A DNA stretch of 64,000 nt from Rhodobacterales bacterium RIFCSPHIGHO2_02_FULL_62_130 (GCA_001828855.1 MHZT01000001.1:1-64000), one strand, 5' to 3'. Shown: positions 1 to 9,150, counted from the first letter of the stretch. Numbers and translations are program-made. The notes: generated from the letters alone by a model not told the origin.

Positions 1-371
1 GTGATCGAGATGGATGAGGTGTTCGAGGTCAGGATCGTCTGCGGCCCCAGATGCGGCAAAAGCGACGCAAAGATCTTGTCCTTGATGTCCTCTTTCTCGG
101 TCGCGGCCTCGATGATCAGATCGCAGGGACCAAGTTCGGCCAGAACCAGCGTGGTCTTGATCCGCGCCATCGCTTCGGCCTTGGCCTGCGCGGTGGTCTT
201 GCCGCGCGTGACCTGCCGTTCCAGATTGCGGTCGATGGTGGCGACCGCCTTCTCCAGCCCCGCCGCCGAGATGTCGTTCAGCAGCACATCATATCCTGCC
301 AGCGCGAACACATGGGCGATCCCGTTCCCCATCTGACCCGCCCCAACGATGCCAACGCTGCGAATTTCCAT
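1..371 (-). CDS. 3-hydroxybutyryl-CoA dehydrogenase, N-terminal part (cut by window edge)
   Basis: The minus-strand frame starting at 371 reads MEIRSVGIVGAGQMG and stays open to the window edge, giving 123 residues. Residues 7-19 hold the GxGxxG NAD-binding turn of a Rossmann fold. A stretch rich in charged residues, then LGPCDLIIEAATE and ILTSNTSS, follow in the order of the 3-hydroxyacyl-CoA dehydrogenase NAD-binding domain. The family oxidises (S)-3-hydroxybutyryl-CoA to acetoacetyl-CoA in the cytoplasm (beta-oxidation or butanoate metabolism). The ATG at 376-374 is out of frame, so 371 is the likely start. It lies downstream of etfBA on the same strand, separated by the plus-strand DUF6473 gene; ETF takes electrons from acyl-CoA dehydrogenases, so the functions are related. 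The C-terminal domain is outside the window. Confidence 0.9.
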   Translation of the reverse strand, partial: MEIRSVGIVGAGQMGNGIAHVFALAGYDVLLNDISAAGLEKAVATIDRNLERQVTRGKTTAQAKAEAMARIKTTLVLAELGPCDLIIEAATEKEDIKDKIFASLLPHLGPQTILTSNTSSISI

Positions 372-541
372 GCCATGCCCCTTCGGTTCTTGCCCGGCAC
401 CATACGCAGGCCAACCCCTTGGACGCAAGACCGCCAAGCCTTGCAAAAACCTTTCAGATTTACGGCAAATCCCGACTTTAGCCTTTTGGAAAGGGGAATC
501 GGGCAGGCTGAGCGCGGGTGTTAAAGACTACGGGTGGTGTC

Positions 542-1369
542 ATGGCTTATGCTTTTCCGGGCGCGGGGGCGCTCGACTATTTTCCGTGCCAGTATGGCAC
601 GTCGCGGCTTCTGTTTCGGGGGCCGCGGCGCGATCTGTCTGGGCGGTATATCGCGATGCTTGGGGGAACCGAAACCTATGGAAAATATGTGCCGCACCCT
701 TTCGCGGCACTGATCGAGGCGGAAATCGGCCTGCCGGTCGCCAATCTGGGTTGTATGAATGCCGGACCGGATGTGTTTCTGAACGAACCCGCCGTGACTG
801 ACATCGCGCAAAGGGCGGCGGTGACGGTGGTGCAAATCCTTGGCGCGCAGAATCTGAGCAATCGCTATTACGCGGTGCATCCGCGGCGCAATGATCGTTT
901 TCTGGGGGCTGCACCGCTGCTGAAGTCGATCTTCCGCGACGTGGACTTCACCGAATTTCACTTTACCCGCCATATGCTGAAAGGGCTGCAAGCGGCCTCG
1001 GTGGATCGGTTCGAAGTGGTGGCGGAAGAGTTGCGCTCGGCCTGGGTCGCGCGGATGAAGCTGCTGCTGTCGCGTCTATCGGGGCGCATCGTGCTGCTTT
1101 GGATGGCAGATGCCGTGCCGCCGATGCCATCGCGCCGCTCGGATCTGGTGCGGGGACCGACCCTGATCGATGCGGAAATGGTGGCGGCCATCCGGCCCTA
1201 TGCCAGCGATTATGTGCAGGTCGTCCGCAGCGCATCGGCCTTGGCGCGCGGCACCGACGGTATGGTCTGCGCGCCGCTGGAGGTGACCGTAGCGGCAGGG
1301 TTGCCCGGCCCTTGGGCGCATCAAGAGGTGGCGGCGGCGCTGCTGCCCGCCCTGCGCGCGCTGCTGTAA
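542..1369 (+). CDS. DUF6473 family protein
   Basis: A 275-residue protein beginning MAYAFPGAGALDYFPC. The early motifs GTSRLLFRGPRR and IAMLGGTETYGKYV, followed by LGCMNAGPDVFL, are typical of the DUF6473 family of Rhodobacterales. No function is established. The GG-T-E block followed by an N-containing block suggests a distant SGNH/GDSL-like fold, which is my inference only. A GTG at 518 would add eight residues. The ATG at 542 is preferred because family members, as I recall them, begin near MAY-FPG, although neither start has a strong ribosome binding site. There is no signal peptide or membrane segment. It converges with etfA across a bidirectional hairpin. Confidence 0.75.
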   Translation: MAYAFPGAGALDYFPCQYGTSRLLFRGPRRDLSGRYIAMLGGTETYGKYVPHPFAALIEAEIGLPVANLGCMNAGPDVFLNEPAVTDIAQRAAVTVVQILGAQNLSNRYYAVHPRRNDRFLGAAPLLKSIFRDVDFTEFHFTRHMLKGLQAASVDRFEVVAEELRSAWVARMKLLLSRLSGRIVLLWMADAVPPMPSRRSDLVRGPTLIDAEMVAAIRPYASDYVQVVRSASALARGTDGMVCAPLEVTVAAGLPGPWAHQEVAAALLPALRALL

Positions 1370-1373
1370 TGCA

Positions 1374-1399
1374 AAAGGGCGCCCCGAAGGACGCCCTTT
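1374..1399. terminator. Hairpin between convergent DUF6473 gene and etfA
   Basis: Arms AAAGGGCG (1374-1381) and CGCCCTTT (1392-1399) flank a 10-base loop. On the minus strand the stem is followed by TTTT, and on the plus strand the stem itself ends in TTT. It sits 5 bp after the plus-strand stop and 37 bp beyond the etfA stop, so it could end transcription in both directions. Confidence 0.7.
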
Positions 1400-1435
1400 C
1401 ATAGCGTGCTGCGCCGTGGCGCTGCTTTTGTCAGA

Positions 1436-2362
1436 TCAAAGCTTTTCGATCAGTTCCGGCACTGCAGTGAACAGATCTGCAACCAGACCGTAATCCGCAA
1501 CCTGGAAGATCGGCGCTTCTTCGTCCTTGTTGATCGCCACGATGATCTTGGAGTCTTTCATCCCGGCAAGGTGTTGAATCGCACCGGAGATGCCGACTGC
1601 AACATAAAGCTGCGGGGCAACGACCTTGCCGGTCTGGCCAACTTGCCAGTCGTTCGGTGCATAGCCCGAATCCACCGCCGCGCGCGAAGCACCCACGGCA
1701 GCGCCGAGTTTGTCGGCCAGTTTTTCGATCAACGCAAAGTCGGCTTGGCTGCCAACACCACGGCCACCCGACACAACGATGCCAGCCGAGGTCAGTTCCG
1801 GGCGGTCCGAGGTGGCCACCTTGTCTTCGACCCAAGCCGAAAGACCGGAGTCGCCCGGCCCGCCGATCTTCTCGACAGCCGCCGCGCCGCCTGCCGCAAC
1901 CGCCGCAAAGCTGGCGGTCCGCACGGTAAAGACCTTTTTCGCATCGCCGGATTTCACGGTTTGCACCGCGTTGCCCGCGTAGATCGGACGCTCGAACGTG
2001 TCGGCGTCAATCACCGCCGTCACATCCGACATCACCATCACGTCCAGCAGGGCCGCCACGCGCGGCAGCACGTTCTTGTTGAACGCGGTCGCGGCGCCAC
2101 AGATGTGGCTATAGCCGCCCGACAGACCCACCACCAAAGCAGCGGTCGATTCGGCCATGCCGTGGCAATAGGCGTGATCTTCGGCGAACAACACCTTGGA
2201 AACGCCGGACAACGTAGCAGCCTCGGCGGCAGCGGCATCGCCGCCCGTTCCAGCGATCAGCACATGCACTTCGCCCAGGGCGGCAACGGCGGCAAGGGTT
2301 TTGCCAACGGCATCCGCAGCCAATTGACCCTCGTTCACATCCGCAATCAGCAGAACGGCCAT
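1436..2362 (-). CDS. etfA: Electron transfer flavoprotein subunit alpha
   Basis: A 308-residue protein of normal EtfA length. The N-terminal half is the ETF alpha/beta domain. The C-terminal half is the FAD-binding domain, with VVSGGRGVGS, AVGISGAIQHLAGM and NKDEEAPIFQVADYGLVAD, the characteristic family signature. With EtfB it carries electrons from acyl-CoA and other flavin dehydrogenases to ETF-ubiquinone oxidoreductase. Its ATG (2362-2360) shares one base with the etfB stop (TGATG), showing translational coupling. The 3' end faces a bidirectional hairpin. Confidence 0.97.
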   Translation of the reverse strand: MAVLLIADVNEGQLAADAVGKTLAAVAALGEVHVLIAGTGGDAAAAEAATLSGVSKVLFAEDHAYCHGMAESTAALVVGLSGGYSHICGAATAFNKNVLPRVAALLDVMVMSDVTAVIDADTFERPIYAGNAVQTVKSGDAKKVFTVRTASFAAVAAGGAAAVEKIGGPGDSGLSAWVEDKVATSDRPELTSAGIVVSGGRGVGSQADFALIEKLADKLGAAVGASRAAVDSGYAPNDWQVGQTGKVVAPQLYVAVGISGAIQHLAGMKDSKIIVAINKDEEAPIFQVADYGLVADLFTAVPELIEKL

Positions 2363-3123
2363 CAGATCACCCCCGCTTCGTCTTTGAGTTTCGCAATCAG
2401 TTCGGCCACGGAGCCGACCTTCACGCCGGCCTTGCGGCCAGCCGGTTCAACCGTTTTCACGATGGTCAGGCGCGGCGCGACATCAACGCCGTAATCCGCC
2501 GGAGTTTTCGCGGCCAGCGGCTTTGCCTTGGCCTTCATGATGTTAGGCAAGGACGCATAGCGCGGCTCGTTCAGACGCAGATCGACGGTCACGATGGTCG
2601 GCATGTTCACCGAAATCGTCTGCAAACCACCGTCAACCTCGCGGGTGACAACGGCTTTGTCGCCCTCGATCGACAGTTCCGACACGAAGGTTGCCTGCGA
2701 CCAGCCAAGAAGGGCCGACAGCATTTGGCCGGTAGCGTTCATGTCGTTATCAATGGCTTGCTTGCCTGCCAGAACCAGACCGGGGGCCTCTTCCTTGACG
2801 ACAGCCGCCAGAAGTTTCGCCACCGCCAGCGGTTCGATATCGGTGTGAACATTGTCGGTCGCTTCGATCAGGATGGCGCGATCGGCCCCCATCGCAAGCG
2901 CGGTCCGCAGCGTTTCCTGATTCTGCTTCACGCCGATGGACACTACGACAACCTCGGTCGCAACGCCTTTTTCCTTCAAGCGGATCGCCTCTTCTACGGC
3001 AATCTCGTCAAAGGGGTTCATCGACATTTTCACGTTGGCAAGATCAACCCCGCTTCCGTCCGCCTTGACGCGAACCTTCACGTTGTAGTCGATCACACGT
3101 TTGACAGGCACCAGCACCTTCAT
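2362..3123 (-). CDS. etfB: Electron transfer flavoprotein subunit beta
   Basis: A 253-residue protein starting [17 protein letters not shown], the usual EtfB start. The stretch VDGGLQTI followed by [18 protein letters not shown] matches the EtfB signature region. [12 protein letters not shown] is the AMP-binding part. It forms the heterodimer with EtfA, whose gene follows with a one-base overlap. The ribosome binding site GAGAG lies just upstream of the ATG. The 139-bp gap to the adenosyltransferase gene is the likely promoter region for etfBA; I cannot point to a definite -35/-10 pair in it. Confidence 0.97.
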   Translation of the reverse strand: MKVLVPVKRVIDYNVKVRVKADGSGVDLANVKMSMNPFDEIAVEEAIRLKEKGVATEVVVVSIGVKQNQETLRTALAMGADRAILIEATDNVHTDIEPLAVAKLLAAVVKEEAPGLVLAGKQAIDNDMNATGQMLSALLGWSQATFVSELSIEGDKAVVTREVDGGLQTISVNMPTIVTVDLRLNEPRYASLPNIMKAKAKPLAAKTPADYGVDVAPRLTIVKTVEPAGRKAGVKVGSVAELIAKLKDEAGVI

Positions 3124-3262
3124 CGCGCAACTCTCCGTTCAAAGGCCCAAATAGGGCCGCCCAAGCTCTCGCCTCGGCTAATATCGCGTCCGGGGCGCGT
3201 GTAACAGACCAAATACGACAGGCTGCCGCGTCAGCACGTCGCCTATTGACTGGAAAATGCGA

Positions 3263-3835
3263 TCAGCGGGTCAGTCCCGGCACCCAAAGCACATCGTCCT
3301 TGCCATCATTATTGGCAATGCGACCGGCAACGAAGAACCAGTCCGACAGTCGGTTCAGGTATTTCACCGCTTCCGCGTTGATGTCCTCCATCGTGGCAAG
3401 TTCCACCACCAGCCTTTCGGCGCGCCGACATACGGTGCGGCACAGATGCATCTGTGCCGCCAAAGCCGAGCCGCCCGGCAGAATAAAGCTGCGAAGCGGG
3501 GTCAGGCGGGTGTTCATCGCGTCAATTTCCGCTTCCAGCCGCAGAACTTGGCCCTCGATCACACGCAGCGGCGGATAGGGGGCGGTGGCGTCCTTGTGCA
3601 TGTCGGGGGTGCAAAGATCGGCCCCCAGATCAAACAGATCGTTCGAGATGCGGGCAAGGGCCGCGTCCATGTCACCGCTGGCATGCTGGCGGGCCAATCC
3701 GACGGTGGCGTTGGTTTCATCCACGGTGCCATAGGCCGAAACGCGGGGCGAATGTTTGGCCACCCGCGCGCCATTGCCCAGAGCGGTCTCGCCCGCATCG
3801 CCGGTCTTGGTGTAAATTTTTGACAGAACGACCAT
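3263..3835 (-). CDS. Cob(I)yrinic acid a,c-diamide adenosyltransferase, PduO/MMAB type
   Basis: A 190-residue protein with the PduO-type signatures in order: SKIYTKTGDAGET (ATP-binding N-terminus, residues 5-17), RVSAYGTVDETNA, CRRAERLVVEL and NRLSDWFFVAGR. The family transfers the 5'-deoxyadenosyl group of ATP to cob(I)alamin, making coenzyme B12. Length is normal. The start codon overlaps the stop of the upstream HIG1-like gene by one base (TGATG), so the two are translationally coupled. No other cobalamin gene is in the window, so use for a B12-dependent mutase or reductase cannot be assigned from context. Confidence 0.93.
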   Translation of the reverse strand: MVVLSKIYTKTGDAGETALGNGARVAKHSPRVSAYGTVDETNATVGLARQHASGDMDAALARISNDLFDLGADLCTPDMHKDATAPYPPLRVIEGQVLRLEAEIDAMNTRLTPLRSFILPGGSALAAQMHLCRTVCRRAERLVVELATMEDINAEAVKYLNRLSDWFFVAGRIANNDGKDDVLWVPGLTR

Positions 3836-4044
3836 CAGTTGCCTCCCGTTCCGCGCAGATAGGCAAATGCGACGATCAGGATCACCGCCACGGCCTGCGC
3901 GATGATGCGATATCGCATCAACCGATTCGAGTGTTTGCGGTTGAATGCGCCACCCTTGGCAAAGCCACCGATCCCGATCATCAGGATGATCAGCGTGCCA
4001 AAGGCTGCCACGACGGCAAGGATGAAAATCGGGTCGGAAAACAT
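3835..4044 (-). CDS. Small twin-transmembrane protein, HIG1-like
   Basis: A 69-residue protein with two membrane segments: about residues 5-25 (ILAVVAAFGTLIILMIGIGG) and 47-62 (IIAQAVAVILIVAFAY). The loop between them holds RYRIIAQ, matching the R-x-R-x3-Q part of the hypoxia-induced HIG1 signature; the preceding Q/I of that signature is N here. The family is found with respiratory complexes in mitochondria and alphaproteobacteria. A strong AGGAGG precedes the ATG. Its stop overlaps the start of the adenosyltransferase gene, an arrangement with no obvious functional reason. The role is unknown. Confidence 0.75.
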   Translation of the reverse strand: MFSDPIFILAVVAAFGTLIILMIGIGGFAKGGAFNRKHSNRLMRYRIIAQAVAVILIVAFAYLRGTGGN

Positions 4045-4131
4045 GCGGGCCTCCTGCGGTTTGCCGATGATCTAGGCGCTTGGCTGCAAAAAGCGAACTG
4101 AAAAACGCCGCCTGCGGTCATTCATCGCCGG

Positions 4132-4956
4132 TTAGCCCTTGGCGATCAGCCAATCCAATACCGGTGTCGGCAGGATTCGGCGCGCAAATCCCATCAGATG
4201 CGTCGGCATGGTGACGTAATAGCGCGGTTTCGGACGCGGGCTTTCCAGCGCATGGATCAGCTTTGCGGTCACGGCGCTGGCGGGTAATTCCCATTTGTCC
4301 GGGCCACGGCTTTCATAAAGTCTGCCGCGCAGGGCAGCATATTCCGGTGCGCGGGCCGAATTTTCCCAATCAATCCAGCGTTCGAAATGCGGAATGGCCT
4401 TTTCGCGGATGCTGGAGGTGATCGGCCCCGGTTCGATCAGGATCACCTTGATGCCGGTATCGGCCATCTCGATCCGCAGCACGTCTGTCAGCCCCTCCAT
4501 CGCGAATTTGGTGGCGACATAGGCCCCGCGCCATTTCAGCGCCACCAGACCCAGCACGGAGGAACAGTTGATGATCCGCCCGCCGCCTTGCGCCCGCATC
4601 AGCGGAATCACACGGCGGGTCAGATCGTGATAGCCAAACAGGTTGGTTTCAAAGATCGCCCGCAGCGCATCACGCGGCAGGTCTTCCACAGCGCCGGGGC
4701 AGGCAAAGGCACCGTTGTTGTAAAGCGCGTCCAGCGTGCCGCCCGTGCGCGCAACCACCTCGGCCACAGCATCGGCAATGCTGGACTCATCCGCGTAATC
4801 CAACACAAAGCTTTCCAGCCCCTCGGCCTGCAAGCGGGCGCAATCGCCTTCCTGACGGCAGGTGGCAAACACCCGCCAGCCCCGCGCCTTTAGCCCGCGC
4901 GCCGCGTCAAGACCGATGCCCGATGAGCATCCGGTGATAAGGATTGTTTTTGTCAT
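4132..4956 (-). CDS. SDR family NAD(P)-dependent oxidoreductase
   Basis: A 274-residue classical short-chain dehydrogenase. TGCSSGIG (residues 8-15) is the cofactor-binding glycine motif, YNNGAF takes the place of the NNAG motif, NCSSVLG contains the catalytic Ser, and YVATK gives the Tyr-x-x-x-Lys pair. The overall pattern, with a C-terminal tail ending LIAKG, resembles the 17-beta-hydroxysteroid dehydrogenase-like SDR group; the real substrate is unknown. The gap of 87 bp to the HIG1-like gene suggests a separate transcript or a loose operon. Confidence 0.88.
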   Translation of the reverse strand: MTKTILITGCSSGIGLDAARGLKARGWRVFATCRQEGDCARLQAEGLESFVLDYADESSIADAVAEVVARTGGTLDALYNNGAFACPGAVEDLPRDALRAIFETNLFGYHDLTRRVIPLMRAQGGGRIINCSSVLGLVALKWRGAYVATKFAMEGLTDVLRIEMADTGIKVILIEPGPITSSIREKAIPHFERWIDWENSARAPEYAALRGRLYESRGPDKWELPASAVTAKLIHALESPRPKPRYYVTMPTHLMGFARRILPTPVLDWLIAKG

Positions 4957-5009
4957 ATCTGCCCGCCTTTTTTCGCCTTCCTACGGCGAAGCGGGGGCTG
5001 CGGCAAAGC

Positions 5010-5486
5010 CTATTCGCGCAAGAGACGTGCGGCGACATAGCCCTCGACGCCATCGCCTTCGATACGGATCAGCGACCAGCCGTCCGGTCCCTCGCCTTCA
5101 GAAACGACCAGCACGGCCTCATCCCGTTTCAGCCGATCAACAACCGCGAAGTCCTTCCCCGGACCAGAGCGGACATTCACAGATTTCGCGTCGATATAAA
5201 GCACACGACCTGTCGTTTCGGCTGCCATCACCACAGGTTCGGCCAAGACAGTCGGCTCGGGTGTGGTCATCACAGGTTTTGCGGGGGCGAAGGCCGCTGC
5301 GACCGCCGCTGGATTTGGCGCGGGCGCGATTGCCACGGCCTTGGCCGGAAGCATCGTGGTTTGTGGAAGTGGCGCGGGCGACGGGGGCGGTTCGATCAAT
5401 CCAAAGCGCTGCTGGCCGTGGTCTTGCCCCGCCACCAGCATGGCCAAAAACAGCCCCGCGCAAAGACAGATCGTCAACTTGAACAT
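5010..5486 (-). CDS. Secreted SH3-domain protein
   Basis: A 158-residue protein. The N-terminus ([17 protein letters not shown]) is a signal peptide, followed by a low-complexity Pro/Ala-rich linker of about 70 residues. Residues from about 95 form a bacterial SH3 domain: [12 protein letters not shown] is the hallmark NVRSGPG motif, and the protein ends with [22 protein letters not shown]. Such domains usually bind peptidoglycan or proteins in the periplasm. An upstream in-frame ATG at 5516 would add ten residues before the signal peptide; the start at 5486 gives a normal signal sequence. Divergent from parC. Confidence 0.82.
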   Translation of the reverse strand: MFKLTICLCAGLFLAMLVAGQDHGQQRFGLIEPPPSPAPLPQTTMLPAKAVAIAPAPNPAAVAAAFAPAKPVMTTPEPTVLAEPVVMAAETTGRVLYIDAKSVNVRSGPGKDFAVVDRLKRDEAVLVVSEGEGPDGWSLIRIEGDGVEGYVAARLLRE

Positions 5487-5634
5487 AAAACATCCAATCA
5501 CACCAACTGTTTGCATCCTAACACGATTCGCGGCTGGAACGGATGGAAAATCACCGATTTGTCCGTCCCTCGCGGGGGGGCGCCGAGGATTTTTCGGGCT
5601 GGACCGTTACCGCCCCGCGCACTACACAACATGC

Positions 5635-7938
5635 ATGTCCGACACACCCGATGACCCAAAAATCGAGCCGATTACCCTTGCCGAGCCTTTGGCCCGCGCC
5701 ATCGGCGAGCGGTATCTGACCTATGCTTTGTCCACCATCATGCACAGGGCGCTGCCTGATGCGCGCGACGGCCTAAAGCCGGTTCACCGCCGGATTCTAT
5801 TCGCGATGCGTGAATTGCGGCTGTCGGCCAGCAGTGCTTTCCGCAAATCCGCCAAGATTTCCGGCGACGTGATGGGCAACTATCACCCGCATGGCGACGC
5901 TGCGATTTACGATGCGATGGCGCGTCTGGCGCAGGATTTCAACGTGCGCTACCCGCTGGTCGATGGGCAGGGCAACTTTGGCAACATCGACGGCGATAAC
6001 CCCGCCGCCAGTCGCTATACCGAAGCCCGCCTGACCGCGATTGCCGAAAGCCTGATGGAAGGGCTGACCGAAAACGCGGTCGATTTCCGTCCGAACTATG
6101 ACGGCACGCTGGAAGAGCCGGTGGTGATGCCCGCAGCCTTTCCGAACCTGCTGGCCAATGGCTCGTCGGGGATTGCGGTGGGCATGGCCACCAACATTCC
6201 GCCGCACAATCTGGATGAGTTGATTCAGGGTTGTCAGGCGATGCTGGCCGATCCCGAGATTTCGATTGAATCGCTGGTCACGTTGATCCCCGGCCCCGAT
6301 TTTCCGACCGGCGGCGTCATGGTGGAACCGCGCGAGACCATTCTTGAGGCTTATCGCACGGGGCGCGGTTCGTTCCGCACCCGCGCGAAATGGGCGGTCG
6401 AGGATCTGGGGCGCGGGACGTGGCAGATTGTTGTCACCGAGATTCCCTATCAGGTCGCCAAGTCCAAGCTGATCGAAAAGCTGGCCGAACTGATCCAGAC
6501 CAAGAAAATCCCGCTGCTGGCCGATGTGCGCGACGAATCCGCTGATGACATTCGGATCATTCTGGAACCCCGCTCGCGCACGGTTGAACCCGAAATGCTG
6601 ATGGCGGCGCTGTTCAAGAACTCGGACCTTGAAACGCGGTTCAGTCTGAACATGAACGTGTTGATCGACGGTCGCGTGCCAAAGGTGTGCAGCCTGAAAG
6701 AGGTTCTGCGCGCCTTTCTGGATCACCGCCGTGACGTGCTGCGGCGGCGCAGCCAGCACCGGCTGGAAAAGATCGACCACCGGCTAGAGGTGTTGGAAGG
6801 CTTTATCCTGACCTTCCTGAACCTTGACCGCGTGATCGACATCATCCGCTATGACGATGACCCCAAGGCCGCGCTGATGCGCGAGGTTTGGGGCAAACCG
6901 CACAAGCGGGCGATGACGGAGAAGGATTACGTCTCGCCCAAGGCTGGCGCGGGCGAATTGTCGGAATTGCAGGCCGAATCCATCCTGAACATGCGCCTGC
7001 GGTCTTTGCGGCGTCTGGAAGAGATGGAACTGATCCGCGAGCGTGACGCCCTGCAGGCCGAACGCGCGGGGCTTTTGGGGCTGCTGGCCAGCGATGTGCT
7101 GCAATGGGCGCAGGTCGGAACCGAGCTTGAGGCGATCCGCAAGCAGTTCGGAAAGGACACCGTGATCGGCAAACGCCGCACCGCCTTTGCCGATGCGGGC
7201 GAGGTCGAGGAAGTCTCGTTCGAGGCAATGATCGAGCGGGAACCCATCACCGTGATCTGTAGCCAGATGGGCTGGATCAGGGCGATGAAGGGGCATGTTG
7301 ACCTGACCACCGAGCAGAAGTTCAAGGACGGCGACGGGCCGCGCTTTGCCTTCCATGCCGAGACGACGGATCGGATTCTGCTGGTGGGGGCGAACGGGCG
7401 TTTCTATACGCTGGTGGGCGTCAACCTTCCGGGCGGGCGCGGTATGGGGGAACCTGTGCGGCTGATGGTCGATCTGCCCAATGATTCCGAGATTGTGGAT
7501 TTGCAGATCTTCCGGTCGGGCGAAAAGCTGCTGGTGGCTTCGACGGCGGGCGACGGGTTCGTGGTGCCTTCGGATGAGGTGCTGGCCCAGACCCGCGCGG
7601 GCAAACAGGTGCTGACTCTGGGGGCGGGCATCAAGACCGCGCTTTGCCGCAAGGTGGTGGGCGATTCTGTGGCCGTGGTGGGGGATAACCGCAAGGTTCT
7701 GGTCTTCCCGCTGGCGGAACTGCCCGAGATGGCAAAGGGCAAGGGCGTGCGGTTGCAGAAGTATAAGGACGGGGGGCTGTCGGATGCGACGACCTTTGTT
7801 CTGGCTTCGGGGCTTGCATGGAAAGACCCTGCGGGGCGGACGCGGACCGAGACGGATCTGGGGGAATGGCAGGCCGGACGGGCCACGGCGGGGCGGATGG
7901 CGCCGCGCGGGTTTCCGAGGGATAACAAGTTCAATTGA
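5635..7938 (+). CDS. parC: DNA topoisomerase IV subunit A
   Basis: A 767-residue type IIA topoisomerase A subunit. The active-site tyrosine is Y128 in AASRYTEAR, and the helix motif [12 protein letters not shown] is at residues 84-95. The C-terminal third carries beta-pinwheel-like repeats ending before the stop. The length and the C-terminal domain fit alphaproteobacterial ParC rather than GyrA, which is longer and has a full GyrA box. ParC with ParE separates interlinked daughter chromosomes. The ATG at 5635 starts [13 protein letters not shown]; the open frame extends upstream but that part is antisense to the SH3-protein gene. The residue equivalent to Ser80 of E. coli ParC is alanine (A89). 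Confidence 0.95.
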   Translation: MSDTPDDPKIEPITLAEPLARAIGERYLTYALSTIMHRALPDARDGLKPVHRRILFAMRELRLSASSAFRKSAKISGDVMGNYHPHGDAAIYDAMARLAQDFNVRYPLVDGQGNFGNIDGDNPAASRYTEARLTAIAESLMEGLTENAVDFRPNYDGTLEEPVVMPAAFPNLLANGSSGIAVGMATNIPPHNLDELIQGCQAMLADPEISIESLVTLIPGPDFPTGGVMVEPRETILEAYRTGRGSFRTRAKWAVEDLGRGTWQIVVTEIPYQVAKSKLIEKLAELIQTKKIPLLADVRDESADDIRIILEPRSRTVEPEMLMAALFKNSDLETRFSLNMNVLIDGRVPKVCSLKEVLRAFLDHRRDVLRRRSQHRLEKIDHRLEVLEGFILTFLNLDRVIDIIRYDDDPKAALMREVWGKPHKRAMTEKDYVSPKAGAGELSELQAESILNMRLRSLRRLEEMELIRERDALQAERAGLLGLLASDVLQWAQVGTELEAIRKQFGKDTVIGKRRTAFADAGEVEEVSFEAMIEREPITVICSQMGWIRAMKGHVDLTTEQKFKDGDGPRFAFHAETTDRILLVGANGRFYTLVGVNLPGGRGMGEPVRLMVDLPNDSEIVDLQIFRSGEKLLVASTAGDGFVVPSDEVLAQTRAGKQVLTLGAGIKTALCRKVVGDSVAVVGDNRKVLVFPLAELPEMAKGKGVRLQKYKDGGLSDATTFVLASGLAWKDPAGRTRTETDLGEWQAGRATAGRMAPRGFPRDNKFN

Positions 7939-7953
7939 GTGTGGTTTAGGAGA

Positions 7954-7975
7954 GTCGGGGTGAACCCCGACCTAC
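7954..7975 (+). repeat. Dispersed hairpin repeat, family A, copy 1
   Basis: The core is the perfect hairpin GTCGGGG-TGAA-CCCCGAC followed by CTAC. It lies 15 bp after the parC stop. Identical cores occur five more times in this window. Confidence 0.85.
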
Positions 7976-7991
7976 GGGGGGATGAGGGAAG

Positions 7992-8013
7992 GTCCCGACC
8001 CGGGACATTTTTT
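7992..8013 (+). terminator. Intrinsic terminator of parC
   Basis: GTCCCG-ACC-CGGGAC forms a 6-bp stem with a 3-base loop and is followed by ATTTTTT. It is placed 54 bp after the parC stop, behind the family A repeat. Confidence 0.8.
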
Positions 8014-8095
8014 ATTGGTTGGTTTTCAAGGGTTTGGGGGGCTGAATTAGGTGTTTTTTAACCTTTGGTCCGCAAACCGTCCTTTTTAGCCGAGT

Positions 8096-8120
8096 GTAGG
8101 GTGCGTGCTTTGCACGCAGC
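8096..8120 (-). repeat. Dispersed hairpin repeat, family B, copy 1 (diverged)
   Basis: Read on the minus strand it is GCTGCGTG-CAAAG-CACGCAC followed by CCTAC, beginning 7 bases after the stop of the membrane winged-helix gene. One base pair of the stem differs from the other copies. Confidence 0.7.
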
Positions 8121-8126
8121 TTTAGC

Positions 8127-8831
8127 TCAGATCATCTTGATCGAGTCTTTGCCCACCGCCAGCACATAACCGCGCCGTGCGATGGTTTTGACCAGAAGTT
8201 CCGTCACCAACTGGTTGCCTAGCGCGTCGCGCAGGCGTTTGACGCGGGTGGCTCCTGCGGCCTCGTCGCAATCGGCTGCGTCGCGGCCCGAGATCACGCC
8301 TTCGATCTGCGCGCCGGTCAGCACCTCGTCATCCATCCGCGCCTCGGCCAGAACGGAGAGGGTTTCGATGGCGGCTTCGGTCAGGGCAAATTCCATGTCG
8401 TTGATATAGACCGCCCGCGCCTCGCGGCTGATCAGGATGGACGAGACCTGAATCCCCGAGCGCTGGATCGCGGAAATCCGGCGGTTCAGCCCGATGATCG
8501 TGACCAGAAACACCAGTGCCGCCACCATCAGCGCGGTCGCAAACACCAGCAGCACAAAGATCACAGACCGATAGCTGGCGAGCACTTCGGAAAAGGCGGT
8601 GCCGGACTGCGCCAGAATCTCGAGCAGTTTGATCTGCGCGCCGGTGGTCAGATCGTTGTTTTCGACAAACAGCCGTTCGACCCGCGCGTTGAAGGCGTTG
8701 GCATCGGGCAGGTTCAGGAACAGAAACACCGCAGCGCCCAGCAGGATCAACACAATCGCAGCGATGCCACCTGCGACAACCCGGTTTCCGGCGCGCAGGC
8801 TGTCAGTAGCGGAGGAAGTAGGCTCCTGCAC
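8127..8831 (-). CDS. Membrane-anchored winged helix-turn-helix protein
   Basis: A 234-residue protein from a GTG start at 8831, chosen because AGGAAAG lies 6 bases upstream. An ATG 48 bp further upstream gives a longer, less likely product. Two hydrophobic segments (about residues 17-40 and 89-114) enclose a loop of about 48 residues. Directly after the second segment comes an OmpR/PhoB-like winged helix (about 125-234), with the recognition-helix pattern RVKRLRDALG and the wing LVKTIARRGYVLAV. The DNA-binding domain is C-terminal and cytoplasmic, the reverse of ToxR/CadC. Its start overlaps the upstream small secreted-protein gene by 29 bp. Targets are unknown; local membrane tethering to DNA is my inference. 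Confidence 0.75.
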   Translation of the reverse strand: MQEPTSSATDSLRAGNRVVAGGIAAIVLILLGAAVFLFLNLPDANAFNARVERLFVENNDLTTGAQIKLLEILAQSGTAFSEVLASYRSVIFVLLVFATALMVAALVFLVTIIGLNRRISAIQRSGIQVSSILISREARAVYINDMEFALTEAAIETLSVLAEARMDDEVLTGAQIEGVISGRDAADCDEAAGATRVKRLRDALGNQLVTELLVKTIARRGYVLAVGKDSIKMI

Positions 8832-9081
8832 TGTCTTTCCTTTCTTCCAAACCTTCGGGGCCAAAGGTGGACAACACATTCAACAGGGTCCAGCCATCGG
8901 CGGCCAGACGCGGGGCGAGTTCGGCCTCGGCCCCGCCGCGATCACAGGCGGATACCTGTGCCACACCATAATGCAGGCGCAAGGGGGCGTCCTGTTTGGC
9001 CTTGTAATCTGCGTAACATTCCGCCTGCGCGGGCAAGGCAAGGCCCGCCATAAGGACGATCGCTAGGCTTAGGCGCTTCAT
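8803..9081 (-). CDS. Small secreted protein of unknown function
   Basis: A 92-residue protein with a clear signal peptide (MKRLSLAIVLMAGLALPAQA, cleavage after AQA) and two cysteines in the mature part (ECYAD and SACDRGG). The C-terminus overlaps the start of the membrane winged-helix gene by 29 bp, so the two are cotranscribed. I recognise no domain. The genetic coupling suggests a periplasmic partner or signal for the downstream regulator, which is inference. Confidence 0.7.
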   Translation of the reverse strand: MKRLSLAIVLMAGLALPAQAECYADYKAKQDAPLRLHYGVAQVSACDRGGAEAELAPRLAADGWTLLNVLSTFGPEGLEERKDSAGAYFLRY

Positions 9082-9150
9082 GGGTCACGCTCCTGTGGTC
9101 ACCTGTGCATCCTGCGCGGCGTGAGGGCGTTATACAATATCCAAGGCAGT

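Noticed and set aside
5263-5634. Upstream extension of the parC frame
   Set aside because: It is antisense to the SH3-protein gene, and ParC proteins start near the MSDTPDDP residues at 5635.
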